A stretch of DNA of 64,000 nucleotides from CANNBR01 sp964604015 (GCA_964604015.1 CAZRXF010000012.1:62001-126000), one strand, 5' to 3'. Shown: positions 16,453 to 25,991, counted from the stretch's first letter. Made by a program: numbers and translations. The notes: generated by a model not told the origin, from the letters alone.

Positions 16453-18156
16453 ATGATAAAAAAGACGATCGGACAGATCCTAGTGGAGGAGGGAGTATTA
16501 TCTCCCCAGGCGTTGGCAGATTATGAACAGGAGGCTCACAAAGAGCGGGCTCCCCTTGTTCGCTACCTCCAGGAAAAAAAGCTTGTCTCTCAGGAAGCCA
16601 TTGCGCGTGCCTACGCGTACCAGTCAGAGCTTCCGTATTTTGAAAAAATTTCTGACGAAATGGCAGATCCTTCCCTGCTTTCTAAAGTTCCTCTCAAGTT
16701 CTTACGCGAGAATTTGATCATTCCCCTGAAAGATAAAGGGGGAGTGTTACTGGTTGTTGCTAACCCAATGAATTTTCAACCGATTGATGACCTTACCCTC
16801 CTTTTGGGGCAACCAACTTCTACTGCTGTGGCAACGCCCAAAGTGATTTCTGATGCGCTCAACCATTATTATCCGCTTGAAGGTACCGATCAGATGATGG
16901 AGGATTTGGAAGAAGAATCTGATGTTGCGGGGCTTTCTTTTGGAGAAATTGACGAGCGAGATATTTTAAGCAGCGCCAACGATGCTCCGATCATCAAGCT
17001 GGTTAACTACGTGTTGTTTCAAGCAGTTAAAATGGAAACATCTGATATTCACATTGAGCCAGAAGAAAAAGAAATCCGTGTGCGCTACCGCATCGACGGG
17101 ATCATGCGCCAGTTTATGACGATGCCCAAGCGGGTACAAAATGCGGTTATTTCTCGTGTCAAAATTATGGCGGGAATGAACATTGCAGAAAAACGTAAAC
17201 CGCAAGATGGTCGTATTGAAATTAAAGTCTCTGACAAACGGTTTGATATTCGTGTGAACTTGCTCCCCGTCATTTATGGTGAAAAAGTGGTAATGCGTAT
17301 CCTCGATAAGGAAAAAGGGTTTGCAGAACTTGATAAGTTGGGATTTAGCCCTCATGACTTTGAGCGAATCACCAATGTCATTGCTCGTCCTAACGGTATC
17401 ATCCTCGTATCTGGTCCTACCGGCTCTGGTAAAACGACCACGTTGTATTCGATTTTAAGTCGCTTGAATCAACCAACTGTTAACATCGTTACGGTTGAAG
17501 ATCCGGTTGAGTATCAGCTTGCAGGTATTTCTCAAGTGCAGGTAAATGAAAAAGCAGGGCTTACCTTTGCGGTCGCGTTACGTGCCATCTTGCGTCAAGA
17601 TCCTGATATTGTGATGATCGGTGAAACGCGTGATGGAGAAACAGCACAAATTGCTATTCAGGCAGCGCTGACCGGTCACTTGGTGCTTAGCACCATTCAC
17701 ACCAACAGTGCACCTGCCACCATTACCCGTCTTATTGATATGGGGATAGAACCATTCCTTATTGCTTCCTCTATTGTGGGGGTAATTGGACAGCGCCTTG
17801 TTAGACGCCTCTGTTCTGTCTGCAAGCAGCCGTATACTCCTTCTCCTGAACTGTTAAAAAATCTTGGTCTTAAACCAGATAAAAAAATTACGTTCTACAA
17901 ACCAAAAGGGTGCGATGAATGTTCGCAGCTGGGGTACAAAGGACGACTTTCCTTGTTTGAAGTTATGACGATGAGTGATGAAATAGCTCGGTTTACCATG
18001 GAACGAGCTGCAACAACGGTCTTACGTAAACAAGCAGTCAAAGATGGCATGGTCTTACTGATACAAGATGGTATCAGAAAAGTTGAATTGGGACTGACTA
18101 GTATCGAAGAAGTGCTTTCGGTAGCAACGGCCTATGACGAAAGTCTCGATCAATAA
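16453..18156 (+). CDS. GspE/PilB-type secretion or pilus assembly ATPase
   Basis: 567 residues from ATG 16453 (GGGGAG just upstream); the frame is open further 5' but without a site. The N-terminal MshEN-like domain spans roughly 1-150. Walker A G-P-T-G-S-G-K-T lies at 321-328, the Asp-box T-V-E-D-P-V-E follows it, and Walker B/GETRD lies near 387-394. The zinc-binding C-x-x-C pairs (C-S-V-C and C-D-E-C) are near 450-495. It powers type II secretion or type IV pilus assembly. No partner genes (gspD, gspF, pilins) are in the window, so the choice between GspE and PilB is open. Confidence 0.93.
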   Translation: MIKKTIGQILVEEGVLSPQALADYEQEAHKERAPLVRYLQEKKLVSQEAIARAYAYQSELPYFEKISDEMADPSLLSKVPLKFLRENLIIPLKDKGGVLLVVANPMNFQPIDDLTLLLGQPTSTAVATPKVISDALNHYYPLEGTDQMMEDLEEESDVAGLSFGEIDERDILSSANDAPIIKLVNYVLFQAVKMETSDIHIEPEEKEIRVRYRIDGIMRQFMTMPKRVQNAVISRVKIMAGMNIAEKRKPQDGRIEIKVSDKRFDIRVNLLPVIYGEKVVMRILDKEKGFAELDKLGFSPHDFERITNVIARPNGIILVSGPTGSGKTTTLYSILSRLNQPTVNIVTVEDPVEYQLAGISQVQVNEKAGLTFAVALRAILRQDPDIVMIGETRDGETAQIAIQAALTGHLVLSTIHTNSAPATITRLIDMGIEPFLIASSIVGVIGQRLVRRLCSVCKQPYTPSPELLKNLGLKPDKKITFYKPKGCDECSQLGYKGRLSLFEVMTMSDEIARFTMERAATTVLRKQAVKDGMVLLIQDGIRKVELGLTSIEEVLSVATAYDESLDQ

Positions 18157-18162
18157 ATTGGT

Positions 18163-20874
18163 ATGGAAAGTCGAACGGACCTGTTTTTCAAAATCATTTT
18201 CACACTCATCCTGGGGGCTGTTGGCTCATTGTGGTATCTCTCGCATAACGAGCGATGTAAAAATCTGGTACAGCAAAAAGTTGTATTGGCTCTTGAACGT
18301 GAATGTGGTGTTTCTTTTTCGGGTAAGCTTTCTTCGCTTTCATTTATAAAACCAGCGCTAGTCTTTACCGATGTGACGTGCCGTCCCATTCTTGAACCTC
18401 AACAGTGGTGCTTGTCTGTACAAGAACTGACTCTTTCACTTTCCATGATAAAGCTTTTGATCAAGCGTTCGTTCTTTATTTCTGTTGATGCCTCATCAGT
18501 TACGCTTTTTTCTCAGGTAAAAGAGGGGTCTGTGTGTTTTGTACAATCTGTGCAAAAAATATTTGCAAAACCGGCAACGGTTTCTGTTCATCTTGATAGC
18601 TGTTCTTGTTCCAGCTGGAAAGCTCATCTAGAAGAAGAGCAGGGGAAATGGAAAGCGTCGTGGGGGGGAGACGTGCAGGTTGTTCGAGAAGCAACAGGAT
18701 ACAAAGCAGCTCTTATTCTCCTTCAGGGTGAAGCGCAGTTTGATCAGAAGGTTCCGGTATCACAACTTACAGGAACTGTTGAGCTGATGATGTCATTTGG
18801 CAAAACACCTGACCTTACGGTGAATCTTGGTGCACATCTTCCACTTGTTCTTGGTGCGCATGAGCGTTGTTATTTGACAGGCCGATGGGCGGGCAAAGAA
18901 GGGCAGTTTTCCTGCGTATCGGATCAAGGATCCTTTTCTTGTAAAACAATTTCTGTAGCGCTTGAAAAAGAGGGGCCACGAGTGAATGTGGAAGGGGATG
19001 TCTCATTGGCAACCTGTATGCAAGCAGTTCGATTCCCGTACACGCAGCAGGTCTTTGGACGTTGTTCATTTGGTTTGCAAGGAACGATAGGGGGCACACT
19101 TTCTGGTACTGTTTCATTGCAAGAAGGGCGCCTTGCTGGGTGGATGGTGGAGCATGCGACAACGTCATTTGTGATGAATCCTGCAGGTGTTGAAGGAACA
19201 TTCTCCTATCACCAACAAACAGAGCAGTTGCAGGGAAATTGGGCATGGAGTAATGCACGGCAACAGCTAGTTTTCGAGCTTGCAAACACAACGCCTTTCA
19301 CTCTTTTTGCAACGCAGTGGTACTTGCCTGGTGGAAAAACCCATTGCAAGGGACAGTACTATCCTACACAAGGGGGAACGTTTACCTACACGGTTCTGTG
19401 TGAGCATGCAAAGACAGAGGAACGGTTGGCAACTGAAGGGACCATTACGTGTACACAAGACGAAGTGAAAAGTGATGGGCTTCTTCATTTAAAAACAGGG
19501 ACCTATGCGGTGCACACAGCTGCTTCTCGGGCGCAAGGGCCGTTTTCCCTGATTATACGCGATGCCAAAAAAGAGGGGGCTGAGCCGGTAGTTTTAGTCG
19601 AACGACAAGGAACGGAGATACAAACACGACTAGAACTTTCTTTTATCCAGAAGTTATTGAGTGAATATGCACAGAGTGGAATGATTGCACAGGGAAGATT
19701 ATTCATGACTGGCACCTGGCAGGGACCACATCTACGTGGATCGATTATGCTTTCAAATGGAATTGTACGGCGCCCGGGGACCTACAATTTCATGCATGGT
19801 CTGCAGGCTGATTTTTCTTGTAATATTTTAAAGCGGCTTTTGACGGTAAGGAATCTGAAAATATCACTACAAAAAGGAGTGATAGAAGGGACCTGTTTAA
19901 AAGTGGGCTACGATCCGGTGCTTGAAGGAATGTGGGCTCATTTACCACTTACGTTTTCTGACTGTTTTATTAATTGGAAAAAAGATTTGTACATGCTTCT
20001 TTCAGGCGCAGTGATAGGCAAAAAAAGTCCTCACGAAGATCCTTCCATTGAAGGATTTGTGGTACTTGATAAGGCACAATTAAAAGAAAATATTTTCTCA
20101 CAAAAGACGCAAGATCTATTACTCAGTTCTTGGGGAGATTCGTCTGCAGGGCAAAAAATTTCGACACGCATCGCCCTAACAAGTCGCTCTCCTGTTTCGG
20201 TTAAAACGGGTCAGTTAGAAACGGAAGCGGTTCTTGCTCTTGAGCTTTCAACCCGTGAGGGTGAACATGAGGTGGAAGGAACTATTACGCTTCAGGGAGG
20301 AGCGATTCATTTTCCTGCACATTCTCTGTCAATTGTGAAAGGAAGGCTTATTTTTGTTCGTGAACATCCGCAGGATCCTTTTATTGAATTGGTGGCTCAA
20401 GCTCGGATTAAGAAATATCTCGTAACGCTTTCTATTGGTGGCACAGGGCAAGATCCGCACCTTCTTTTTGATTCTGTTCCTGCCTTGTCAGAGGAACAGA
20501 TCATGATGTTGCTCCTTTCAGGAAGTGAAGAAGAGTCATTTAATATTGCAGCCCCTGCTTTGATTATGCGCAACATGGAAAAAATTATCTTTGGATCATC
20601 GTACCGTTCTCGTCACGATTCGTGGTTAGAGCCGTTAAAACGAATACGGTTTGTTCCACGGTTTACCGATCAAACAGGACGAGGCGGGTTTAAAGGAGCA
20701 CTGGAAATTGAGGTCAGCAAGAAACTTCGGGCGATGATTGAAAAGAATTTTAGTTTGACCGAGGACGTAGCCTATGAAGTCGAATATCTCTTGACCGATG
20801 ATGTGAGTCTACGCGCAAGTTGTGATGAACGGGGTGATCTGGGCGGAGAAATAGAGATGCGCTTTAAGTTCTAA
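18163..20874 (+). CDS. TamB-like (DUF490) envelope protein
   Basis: 903 residues, six bases after the ATPase stop. A single N-terminal membrane segment (about 8-27) precedes a long beta-rich, AsmA/TamB-like body. The C-terminal DUF490 features are present: P-x-L-S-E-E-Q-I-M-M-L-L-L-S-G, a further amphipathic beta region and a final aromatic F-K-F. TamB-type proteins bridge inner and outer membranes, in phospholipid transport or with a TamA/BamA partner. The length is shorter than E. coli TamB (about 1260). Confidence 0.85.
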   Translation: MESRTDLFFKIIFTLILGAVGSLWYLSHNERCKNLVQQKVVLALERECGVSFSGKLSSLSFIKPALVFTDVTCRPILEPQQWCLSVQELTLSLSMIKLLIKRSFFISVDASSVTLFSQVKEGSVCFVQSVQKIFAKPATVSVHLDSCSCSSWKAHLEEEQGKWKASWGGDVQVVREATGYKAALILLQGEAQFDQKVPVSQLTGTVELMMSFGKTPDLTVNLGAHLPLVLGAHERCYLTGRWAGKEGQFSCVSDQGSFSCKTISVALEKEGPRVNVEGDVSLATCMQAVRFPYTQQVFGRCSFGLQGTIGGTLSGTVSLQEGRLAGWMVEHATTSFVMNPAGVEGTFSYHQQTEQLQGNWAWSNARQQLVFELANTTPFTLFATQWYLPGGKTHCKGQYYPTQGGTFTYTVLCEHAKTEERLATEGTITCTQDEVKSDGLLHLKTGTYAVHTAASRAQGPFSLIIRDAKKEGAEPVVLVERQGTEIQTRLELSFIQKLLSEYAQSGMIAQGRLFMTGTWQGPHLRGSIMLSNGIVRRPGTYNFMHGLQADFSCNILKRLLTVRNLKISLQKGVIEGTCLKVGYDPVLEGMWAHLPLTFSDCFINWKKDLYMLLSGAVIGKKSPHEDPSIEGFVVLDKAQLKENIFSQKTQDLLLSSWGDSSAGQKISTRIALTSRSPVSVKTGQLETEAVLALELSTREGEHEVEGTITLQGGAIHFPAHSLSIVKGRLIFVREHPQDPFIELVAQARIKKYLVTLSIGGTGQDPHLLFDSVPALSEEQIMMLLLSGSEEESFNIAAPALIMRNMEKIIFGSSYRSRHDSWLEPLKRIRFVPRFTDQTGRGGFKGALEIEVSKKLRAMIEKNFSLTEDVAYEVEYLLTDDVSLRASCDERGDLGGEIEMRFKF

Positions 20875-20904
20875 TAGCTTCTCATCATAAAAAAGGAAAA
20901 GTAG

Positions 20905-21648
20905 ATGAACCTAAAAAAGTATTTTTTCTATCTGATTATTTTGTATGGCTCTTGCGATGCATTACTGCATGCTAAAAAAGAAACGACCGATACCAAGGAG
21001 CAGGTGCGGGCGGTGGTAGAACAGTATTGTGGAGTTCCCGATATCGATATCATCTGGTTTGCGCCCGATAATGGGCGGCTCTATAAAATGCTTATCCGAG
21101 GGCTTATTCAAACAACCAGTAACGATGGCAGCATTCAAGTAGCAGCTTTTCGATTTACCGATAAAGACGTAAAAAATGATCTTATCGATGCTTATAATCG
21201 TGGAGTAAAAGTTGAGATCGTGTTTGATCCAGGGGCCATGACGTCAACGTTTTACAGCCTTGCTTTTTCTTTATGTGAAGCTGGTATTTCCGTCTATCAG
21301 TACATTCCTGTTGGATTGATCCCGTTATCACAGCGAACAGAAGAGGTGCAGCGCATTTCGTATCAGGCGATCATGCATCACAAAACGATGCTTTTTAAAA
21401 AGACCTTTGGTGGCAAAGATATCGTGGTGTTTGGATCGCTTAATTTTACGACGGCAGGCTTTTATGGAAACGAAGAGTTGGTGCAAGTGCGCAACAAACC
21501 AGAGGTTGTAACTGCTATTGCAGATCATTTCGAAAAGCTCAAAACCCGTTCTTATAAAGTTGAAACGTACCGTTTACCAAGACGGGGAGTGTTGCACAGA
21601 TTCTCAGAAATGATTCCGCGTACGTTTACAAAAAAACTTTTACCATAA
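20905..21648 (+). CDS. Exported phospholipase D-like protein with one HxK motif
   Basis: 247 residues with an N-terminal signal peptide. One PLD half-site is seen: H158-H-K160 followed by G177-S-L-N180. The Asp normally seven residues after the His is replaced by Lys165, with a short insertion before the GSxN. The N-terminal part (S-I-Q-V-A-A-F-R-F-T, G-V-K-V-E-I-V-F-D) matches the Nuc/single-HKD PLD fold, which acts as a dimer. It could be a periplasmic or secreted nuclease or phospholipase. AAAAGGAAAAG precedes the ATG. Confidence 0.85.
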   Translation: MNLKKYFFYLIILYGSCDALLHAKKETTDTKEQVRAVVEQYCGVPDIDIIWFAPDNGRLYKMLIRGLIQTTSNDGSIQVAAFRFTDKDVKNDLIDAYNRGVKVEIVFDPGAMTSTFYSLAFSLCEAGISVYQYIPVGLIPLSQRTEEVQRISYQAIMHHKTMLFKKTFGGKDIVVFGSLNFTTAGFYGNEELVQVRNKPEVVTAIADHFEKLKTRSYKVETYRLPRRGVLHRFSEMIPRTFTKKLLP

Positions 21649-21694
21649 AAATAAAAGCCCTCTAGAGCAATAATCTAGAGGGCTTTTATTTTTA
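21647..21694. terminator. Strong bidirectional terminator
   Basis: A 19-base-pair stem (AAAATAAAAGCCCTCTAGA and its complement) with a seven-base loop lies between the PLD-like gene and the convergent exported-protein gene. The left arm overlaps the PLD stop codon. Confidence 0.93.
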
Positions 21695-21724
21695 CGATTT
21701 TTCATATCACTCGGATATGTGAAA

Positions 21725-22174
21725 TTATTTATGTCCTATTGTAAGTAAAAAAGCTTGTAGTTCTTCTGGTGTAAGGTTTGATGTAAGGCCTCTTCTTTTT
21801 TGTTCTTTTACTTCTTTTGCAAAATTTGCATGGAGTGTTTGTAGGGTCTTCTTTTGAGCTTTATTTAATCCAACTATTTTTTTTCTAAAATCTTCATAGT
21901 TTGGAAATACTTCCCTATACGGACGTGAAATAGTGATTTCTATAAAGGACTGAGGAGAAAAAATTTTGCTTGCTGGTGTAGAGCCTATGTATTCTTCTCC
22001 ATGAATTTTTCTCATAGGAAGATTCCAATACCAAGCGCGTGGGGGATGCTCTTTAAAATATAATTCAACAGCATCTATTTGTTCTTCTTTTGATGTAGCG
22101 GCAAGAGAGGTTTGTGCATAGGTGCAAGCTTGGATGGCGCTTAGTGCAAATAACATAAAATTACTTTTTTTCAT
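21725..22174 (-). CDS. Exported protein, unknown
   Basis: 149 residues; GGAG seven bases before the ATG. Signal peptide with likely cleavage near T-S-L-A-A. The mature part begins with an acidic helix, has an aromatic middle (R-A-W-Y-W-N-L-P) and ends in a basic helical region with L-N-K-A-Q-K-K-T-L. It shares leader sequence (ATGGAGAT before the start) and an L-x-x-x-Q-K-K helical motif with the 22593-23204 gene, suggesting a loose family. No known domain. Confidence 0.65.
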   Translation of the reverse strand: MKKSNFMLFALSAIQACTYAQTSLAATSKEEQIDAVELYFKEHPPRAWYWNLPMRKIHGEEYIGSTPASKIFSPQSFIEITISRPYREVFPNYEDFRKKIVGLNKAQKKTLQTLHANFAKEVKEQKRRGLTSNLTPEELQAFLLTIGHK

Positions 22175-22188
22175 TTTTAATCTCCATT

Positions 22189-22524
22189 TTATCTTCGAAC
22201 CATCGTTTCAAGCCACTGCCTATACGTTTGTGGTTGCGCAGGAACAGGGCCAGGCGCGCGTTGAGCAACAAAAATGGTGTCCTTTAATCGTTGAATGGCT
22301 TTTTTATCCTGAGGTGCCGCGGCTTCTAACTGAACCAATTGGTCTTTAAGTTTTTGCAATCCATCTGGGTGTGCTGCGTAATAATCAGCGTAAGGGTTGG
22401 GGGATCCTGGCTTGCGAAGGAATTTGAGATATTCCTGATAGATCCATTCTTTCGAATAGGGTGCTGGCGTAGATGCGTGCAGCTGTGCAGCACAGGCAAG
22501 AATAACGATAACTATTTTTTTCAT
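22189..22524 (-). CDS. Exported protein, unknown
   Basis: 111 residues. Signal peptide M-K-K-I-V-I-V-I-L-A-C-A-A-Q-L-H-A-S, then a small helical domain rich in Tyr, Pro and Gln (W-I-Y-Q-E-Y-L-K-F-L, P-Y-A-D-Y-Y-A-A-H-P), ending W-L-E-T-M-V-R-R. It is 14 bases from the next gene in the same direction, so probably cotranscribed. Unknown function. Confidence 0.65.
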   Translation of the reverse strand: MKKIVIVILACAAQLHASTPAPYSKEWIYQEYLKFLRKPGSPNPYADYYAAHPDGLQKLKDQLVQLEAAAPQDKKAIQRLKDTIFVAQRAPGPVPAQPQTYRQWLETMVRR

Positions 22525-22559
22525 AACAACTCCATTTGTTTATGAACCCTACACGGAAA

Positions 22560-22580
22560 GAAGGGCTTAAAAAGCCCTTC
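22560..22580 (-). terminator. Hairpin terminator
   Basis: GAAGGGCTT (22560-22568) pairs with AAGCCCTTC (22572-22580). On the minus strand it is followed by TTTCC, just after the stop of the 22593-23204 gene. Confidence 0.6.
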
Positions 22581-22592
22581 AACAAAATTGTT

Positions 22593-23204
22593 TTACCAGC
22601 CTTCTGTTACGTTGAAATAGGCGAGCCCCACTTGTATCTGGAAGTTTTCAAATTCCATATCTGCAAGCACAGCTCTGCGATGATTTTTATAAGAGTCATC
22701 TTTCTTTTCGTCTCTGTGGGCAGCGTCAGCAGCAGTTTTTAATTCAGAGTACTGTGCCTTTTCTTGTTCAGATAACTTTGCAAATTGTTTCTCGAATGCG
22801 GTACCAGTGAGCTCAACCAAAGTTTTTTCCATGCGTACTGCCGGTCCATGAAAATAGAAGGTATGGATTGTGCCAAGGCCGTTGGTTTGAGCAAAGTCAG
22901 CGACCTTTTCTTCTGCAGCAAAGTATGCTTCACCGCGTGCTGCATAGAGGTCTTGTAAAAGTGCATAGTACTGCTTTTTTTGTTCAACAGATAATGCTGT
23001 AAGATGTTTTTTTCGATTCTTGAAAAATATAAAAGTTCTTCCTTGGAATGGTTCAGTGTTCATGAGCCACATGCGGTTAGGAAGTCTGTTGGCGAGTGTG
23101 GTGAAATTTTTTTCAGCGTAGGGCCTTTCAACGACCTTCTGGTATTTCCCAAAAGCCTGAGTTGCAACTAAACATAGCGCGGCAATATATACTTTTTTCA
23201 TCAT
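22593..23204 (-). CDS. Exported helical protein with internal repeat
   Basis: 203 residues from the ATG pair at 23204/23201. GGAGATCAAACCT precedes it as in the neighbouring gene; a start at 23219 behind GAGAGG is also possible. A signal peptide ends near T-Q-A-F-G. Two similar helical units are visible, one around L-S-V-E-Q-K-K-Q-Y-Y-A-L-L and one around L-S-E-Q-E-K-A-Q-Y-S-E-L, each followed by an Ala/Asp/Glu-rich helix. Function unknown. Confidence 0.65.
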   Translation of the reverse strand: MMKKVYIAALCLVATQAFGKYQKVVERPYAEKNFTTLANRLPNRMWLMNTEPFQGRTFIFFKNRKKHLTALSVEQKKQYYALLQDLYAARGEAYFAAEEKVADFAQTNGLGTIHTFYFHGPAVRMEKTLVELTGTAFEKQFAKLSEQEKAQYSELKTAADAAHRDEKKDDSYKNHRRAVLADMEFENFQIQVGLAYFNVTEGW

Positions 23205-23312
23205 AGGTTTGATCTCCATTTTAAACCTCTCCATTTTAGATGTTCACTCTTCAGTATGCCGATTAGATCGCAATGATCGCAATGATTTCATTCTAAAATG
23301 TTGATGGAAAGC

Positions 23313-24251
23313 TTATTTTGCTAGTTGTTTGAGCAATGATTCCATGTCTTCAGGAAGTGGGGAAGAGAAGTGATATTCCTTCCCTTGGAAGGTAAAATGG
23401 AGCGCGGATGCATGAAGTGCATGCCGCCCGATAAGCGCAGAGGTGCTTCCATAGAGCTTATCACCTACCAAAGGATGCCCTGAGGTGGCAAAGTGAACTC
23501 TGATTTGATGCGTTCGTCCAGTAATAGGGCGTGCTTCCACCAATGCATGATCGGTAAGATAGGACAAGGTGGTAAAAGGAGTGCTTGCTGTGCGGCCTTC
23601 AGTGTGATGAGTCATTTTATTGCGTACTGTTTGATGACGGGCAATGGGATAGGTAATGATACCTTCTTTTTCTGGATGCCCTTTTACGATGGCAAGATAG
23701 GTCTTATGGATATGTCGATCTTTAAAAAGGGCGCTAAACGTAGCAAAAGCAGGAGCAGTCAGAGGAATGATCATGAGTCCTGATGTTTCCTTATCAAGGC
23801 GGTGCACAATCCCGGGACGGTCTTTATAGCCGATAGATGCAAGATTAGAAAACGTAGTCAGGAGCCAGTCAACAAGGGTTGGTTCGGAGCTTTTTTCAGA
23901 AACAGGATGAACGGTTACTCCGGCAGGTTTATAGATAATGGCAAAAGAAGGTTCTTGGTGGATAACGGCAAGACCGGTATTTTCAAGCGCTGCGGCGTTG
24001 CGCGGTACATCTTTCTCTAGCAAGGGGAAGGTGATGTGAATAAGATCCCCAGCTTTAAGCGTCAAGCCGCTTTTTTTGGCAATACTTCCATTAATCTGTA
24101 CCAATTTGTCGTCGATAACACGTGAAAAAAAGCTGCGAGAATAGCTGGGAAACTGCTCAATCAAAAAGACATCAAGGCGCGTACCGGCCTTTTCAGGTGG
24201 AACAGTGAACGTCTGGGACGTTCCAGGGACAATAAGAGTATGGTCGCTCAT
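23313..24251 (-). CDS. RluD-family 23S rRNA pseudouridine synthase
   Basis: 312 residues from ATG 24251, with AAAAGGGG upstream. The N-terminal S4 RNA-binding domain spans about 24-75 (G-T-R-L-D-V-F-L), and the catalytic motif H-R-L-D-K-E-T-S-G contains Asp153. The family converts specific uridines of 23S rRNA; RluD itself acts on helix 69. The exact target (RluC or RluD type) is not clear from sequence alone. Confidence 0.92.
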   Translation of the reverse strand: MSDHTLIVPGTSQTFTVPPEKAGTRLDVFLIEQFPSYSRSFFSRVIDDKLVQINGSIAKKSGLTLKAGDLIHITFPLLEKDVPRNAAALENTGLAVIHQEPSFAIIYKPAGVTVHPVSEKSSEPTLVDWLLTTFSNLASIGYKDRPGIVHRLDKETSGLMIIPLTAPAFATFSALFKDRHIHKTYLAIVKGHPEKEGIITYPIARHQTVRNKMTHHTEGRTASTPFTTLSYLTDHALVEARPITGRTHQIRVHFATSGHPLVGDKLYGSTSALIGRHALHASALHFTFQGKEYHFSSPLPEDMESLLKQLAK

Positions 24252-24467
24252 CGAAAAACCCCTTTTTACGCTAGTTTTACTTTTCAACTGAGAAAAAAAC
24301 GGTTAAAAATACCGTGTAGAATGAGGGTAAAAGACCGATTGCGCAAAGTCAAATGGACAAGTAAAAGGTATTGCGATAAGGTTGAAAAAGTAGAGGTAGC
24401 ATGGCACTGCGATGTACTACTATTCTTGCTGAAAATACGTCGACCCGCTTGCAAGAGGAGAAGGGGT

Positions 24468-25853
24468 ATGGTTCCAGAAAAATTGTTTGGTGAGATCAAA
24501 ACTCACATCAAGGATGTCATGTCCCGACGGTCAGCCCTCGGAAGATCTTTGTGGGATGAGTTGCTGAAATTGCATCCGGCAGATATTGCTGCTTTTTTTT
24601 CTGATCTTCCTGAAGACCATTTTAAGAAATTGTTCGTTGAGTTGCCGCAGGAAATGAACTGTGCGGTGTTTCGTGAATTTTCTGAAAGTATGCAATCGTT
24701 GGCCTTATCATTTTTAAGTGATCTGCAACGAAGTGGTGTACTTGCCTGCTTGACGACTGACGAGCTGACCGATCTTTTTGAAAGTCTTTCAGACGAGGAT
24801 CTTAAGAAATATCTCAACTTGCTCCATAAGAGTGATCGAGAAAAAGTTCTTTCGCTCATGAAGTTCGATCCACAATCTGCGGGCGGTATCATGGATACCG
24901 ACGTACTTCCATTGAATGATTGGTTTACCGTTCAAAAGAGCATTCAACTGATTCAACGCCTTCAGGTGCACCGTGAACTGCATCGCAAAATTTTTGTTAT
25001 TAATAAGGACCGACTCTTAGTTGGTCATATTTATTTAGAAGATCTGGTGTTACAAAAACCGGATGCGGTGATTGGTTCGTTCATGCGATCAAACGAATTT
25101 GTGGTCCAGGCAGAAGAAGACCAAGAATCAATTGCGTATCGCATGAAACACTACAACCTTTCAATTGTGCCGGTAGTGGGGGAGAATAACTACTTTTTAG
25201 GGGTCATTCCAAGTAGTACGTTGGTTGATATTATTGAAGAAGAAACAGCAGAAGACGTGTATCGTATGTCTGCTATGAGCCCAGTCAAAGGGACGTATCT
25301 TGAAGAATCATTTTTTAAACAACTGTATCAACGCAGTTATATTCTTATTGTGCTGATGCTTGCACAATCACTTTCCAGCGCCATTATTAAAAGTAATACA
25401 ACATTGCTTGCAAGTGTGGCGGGCGGGCTTCTGTTTCAATTCTTGACGATGCTGACCAGTACTGGTGGAAACGCAAGTAGTCAGACTTCCGGGGTAATTA
25501 TTCAAGGTATGGCATCAGGAGAAATCAACAATACCAACTTACGGCGCTTTTTTAGAAGAGAACTTGGTCTTGCTTTTGCTATAGCGGTGGTCTTGGGAGG
25601 AGTGGCATTTGCCCGTGCCTATGCAAGCAGTGGTCACATACTGGGAAGTATGACGGTCAGCTGCTCTGTCATGTGTATCGTAGTGGTCTCTATCTTTATT
25701 GGAAGTACGGTGCCGGTATTGCTGCGCAAGCTCTCTATCGATCCTGCGTACTGGGCGGGTCCGGTGCTGGGGACAGTGATGGATGTGCTAGGCCTGATGA
25801 TCTATTGTTTGATAGCACAAGCAATATTCAGCTATTTCACGAACTTTTCTTGA
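24468..25853 (+). CDS. mgtE: Magnesium transporter MgtE
   Basis: 461 residues from ATG 24468 after GAGGAGAAGGGG. Order of domains: N-terminal superhelical domain (1-130), two CBS domains (about 135-255), then five membrane helices. The channel signature G-G-N-A-S-S-Q-T-S is present, and acidic residues in the N and CBS regions fit Mg2+-dependent gating. A Mg2+ channel of the inner membrane. The divergent RluD-type gene is 216 bases away. Confidence 0.95.
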   Translation: MVPEKLFGEIKTHIKDVMSRRSALGRSLWDELLKLHPADIAAFFSDLPEDHFKKLFVELPQEMNCAVFREFSESMQSLALSFLSDLQRSGVLACLTTDELTDLFESLSDEDLKKYLNLLHKSDREKVLSLMKFDPQSAGGIMDTDVLPLNDWFTVQKSIQLIQRLQVHRELHRKIFVINKDRLLVGHIYLEDLVLQKPDAVIGSFMRSNEFVVQAEEDQESIAYRMKHYNLSIVPVVGENNYFLGVIPSSTLVDIIEEETAEDVYRMSAMSPVKGTYLEESFFKQLYQRSYILIVLMLAQSLSSAIIKSNTTLLASVAGGLLFQFLTMLTSTGGNASSQTSGVIIQGMASGEINNTNLRRFFRRELGLAFAIAVVLGGVAFARAYASSGHILGSMTVSCSVMCIVVVSIFIGSTVPVLLRKLSIDPAYWAGPVLGTVMDVLGLMIYCLIAQAIFSYFTNFS

Positions 25854-25876
25854 CAAATGAGCGAGAGATTTATACC
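25850..25876 (+). promoter_or_regulatory. Candidate promoter for the tRNA pair
   Basis: A perfect TTGACA (25850-25855) overlaps the mgtE stop codon. TATACC lies 15 bases later and TACCTT 17 bases later. tRNA-Lys begins about 30-35 bases downstream. Confidence 0.5.
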
Positions 25877-25912
25877 TTAGAAGAACTCTTTTGTAACTTT
25901 GAAAAGTACAAA

Positions 25913-25988
25913 GAGCCGCTAGCTCAGTCGGTAGAGCAACAGCCTTTTAAGCTGTGGGTCGCTGGTTCGAATCCAGCGCGGCTCACCA
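25913..25988 (+). tRNA. tRNA-Lys (UUU)
   Basis: Complete cloverleaf of 76 bases including an encoded CCA. The acceptor stem is GAGCCGC/GCGGCTC, the anticodon loop is CTTTTAA with anticodon TTT, and the T-loop is GGTTCGAATCC. Confidence 0.97.
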
Positions 25989-25991
25989 TAG

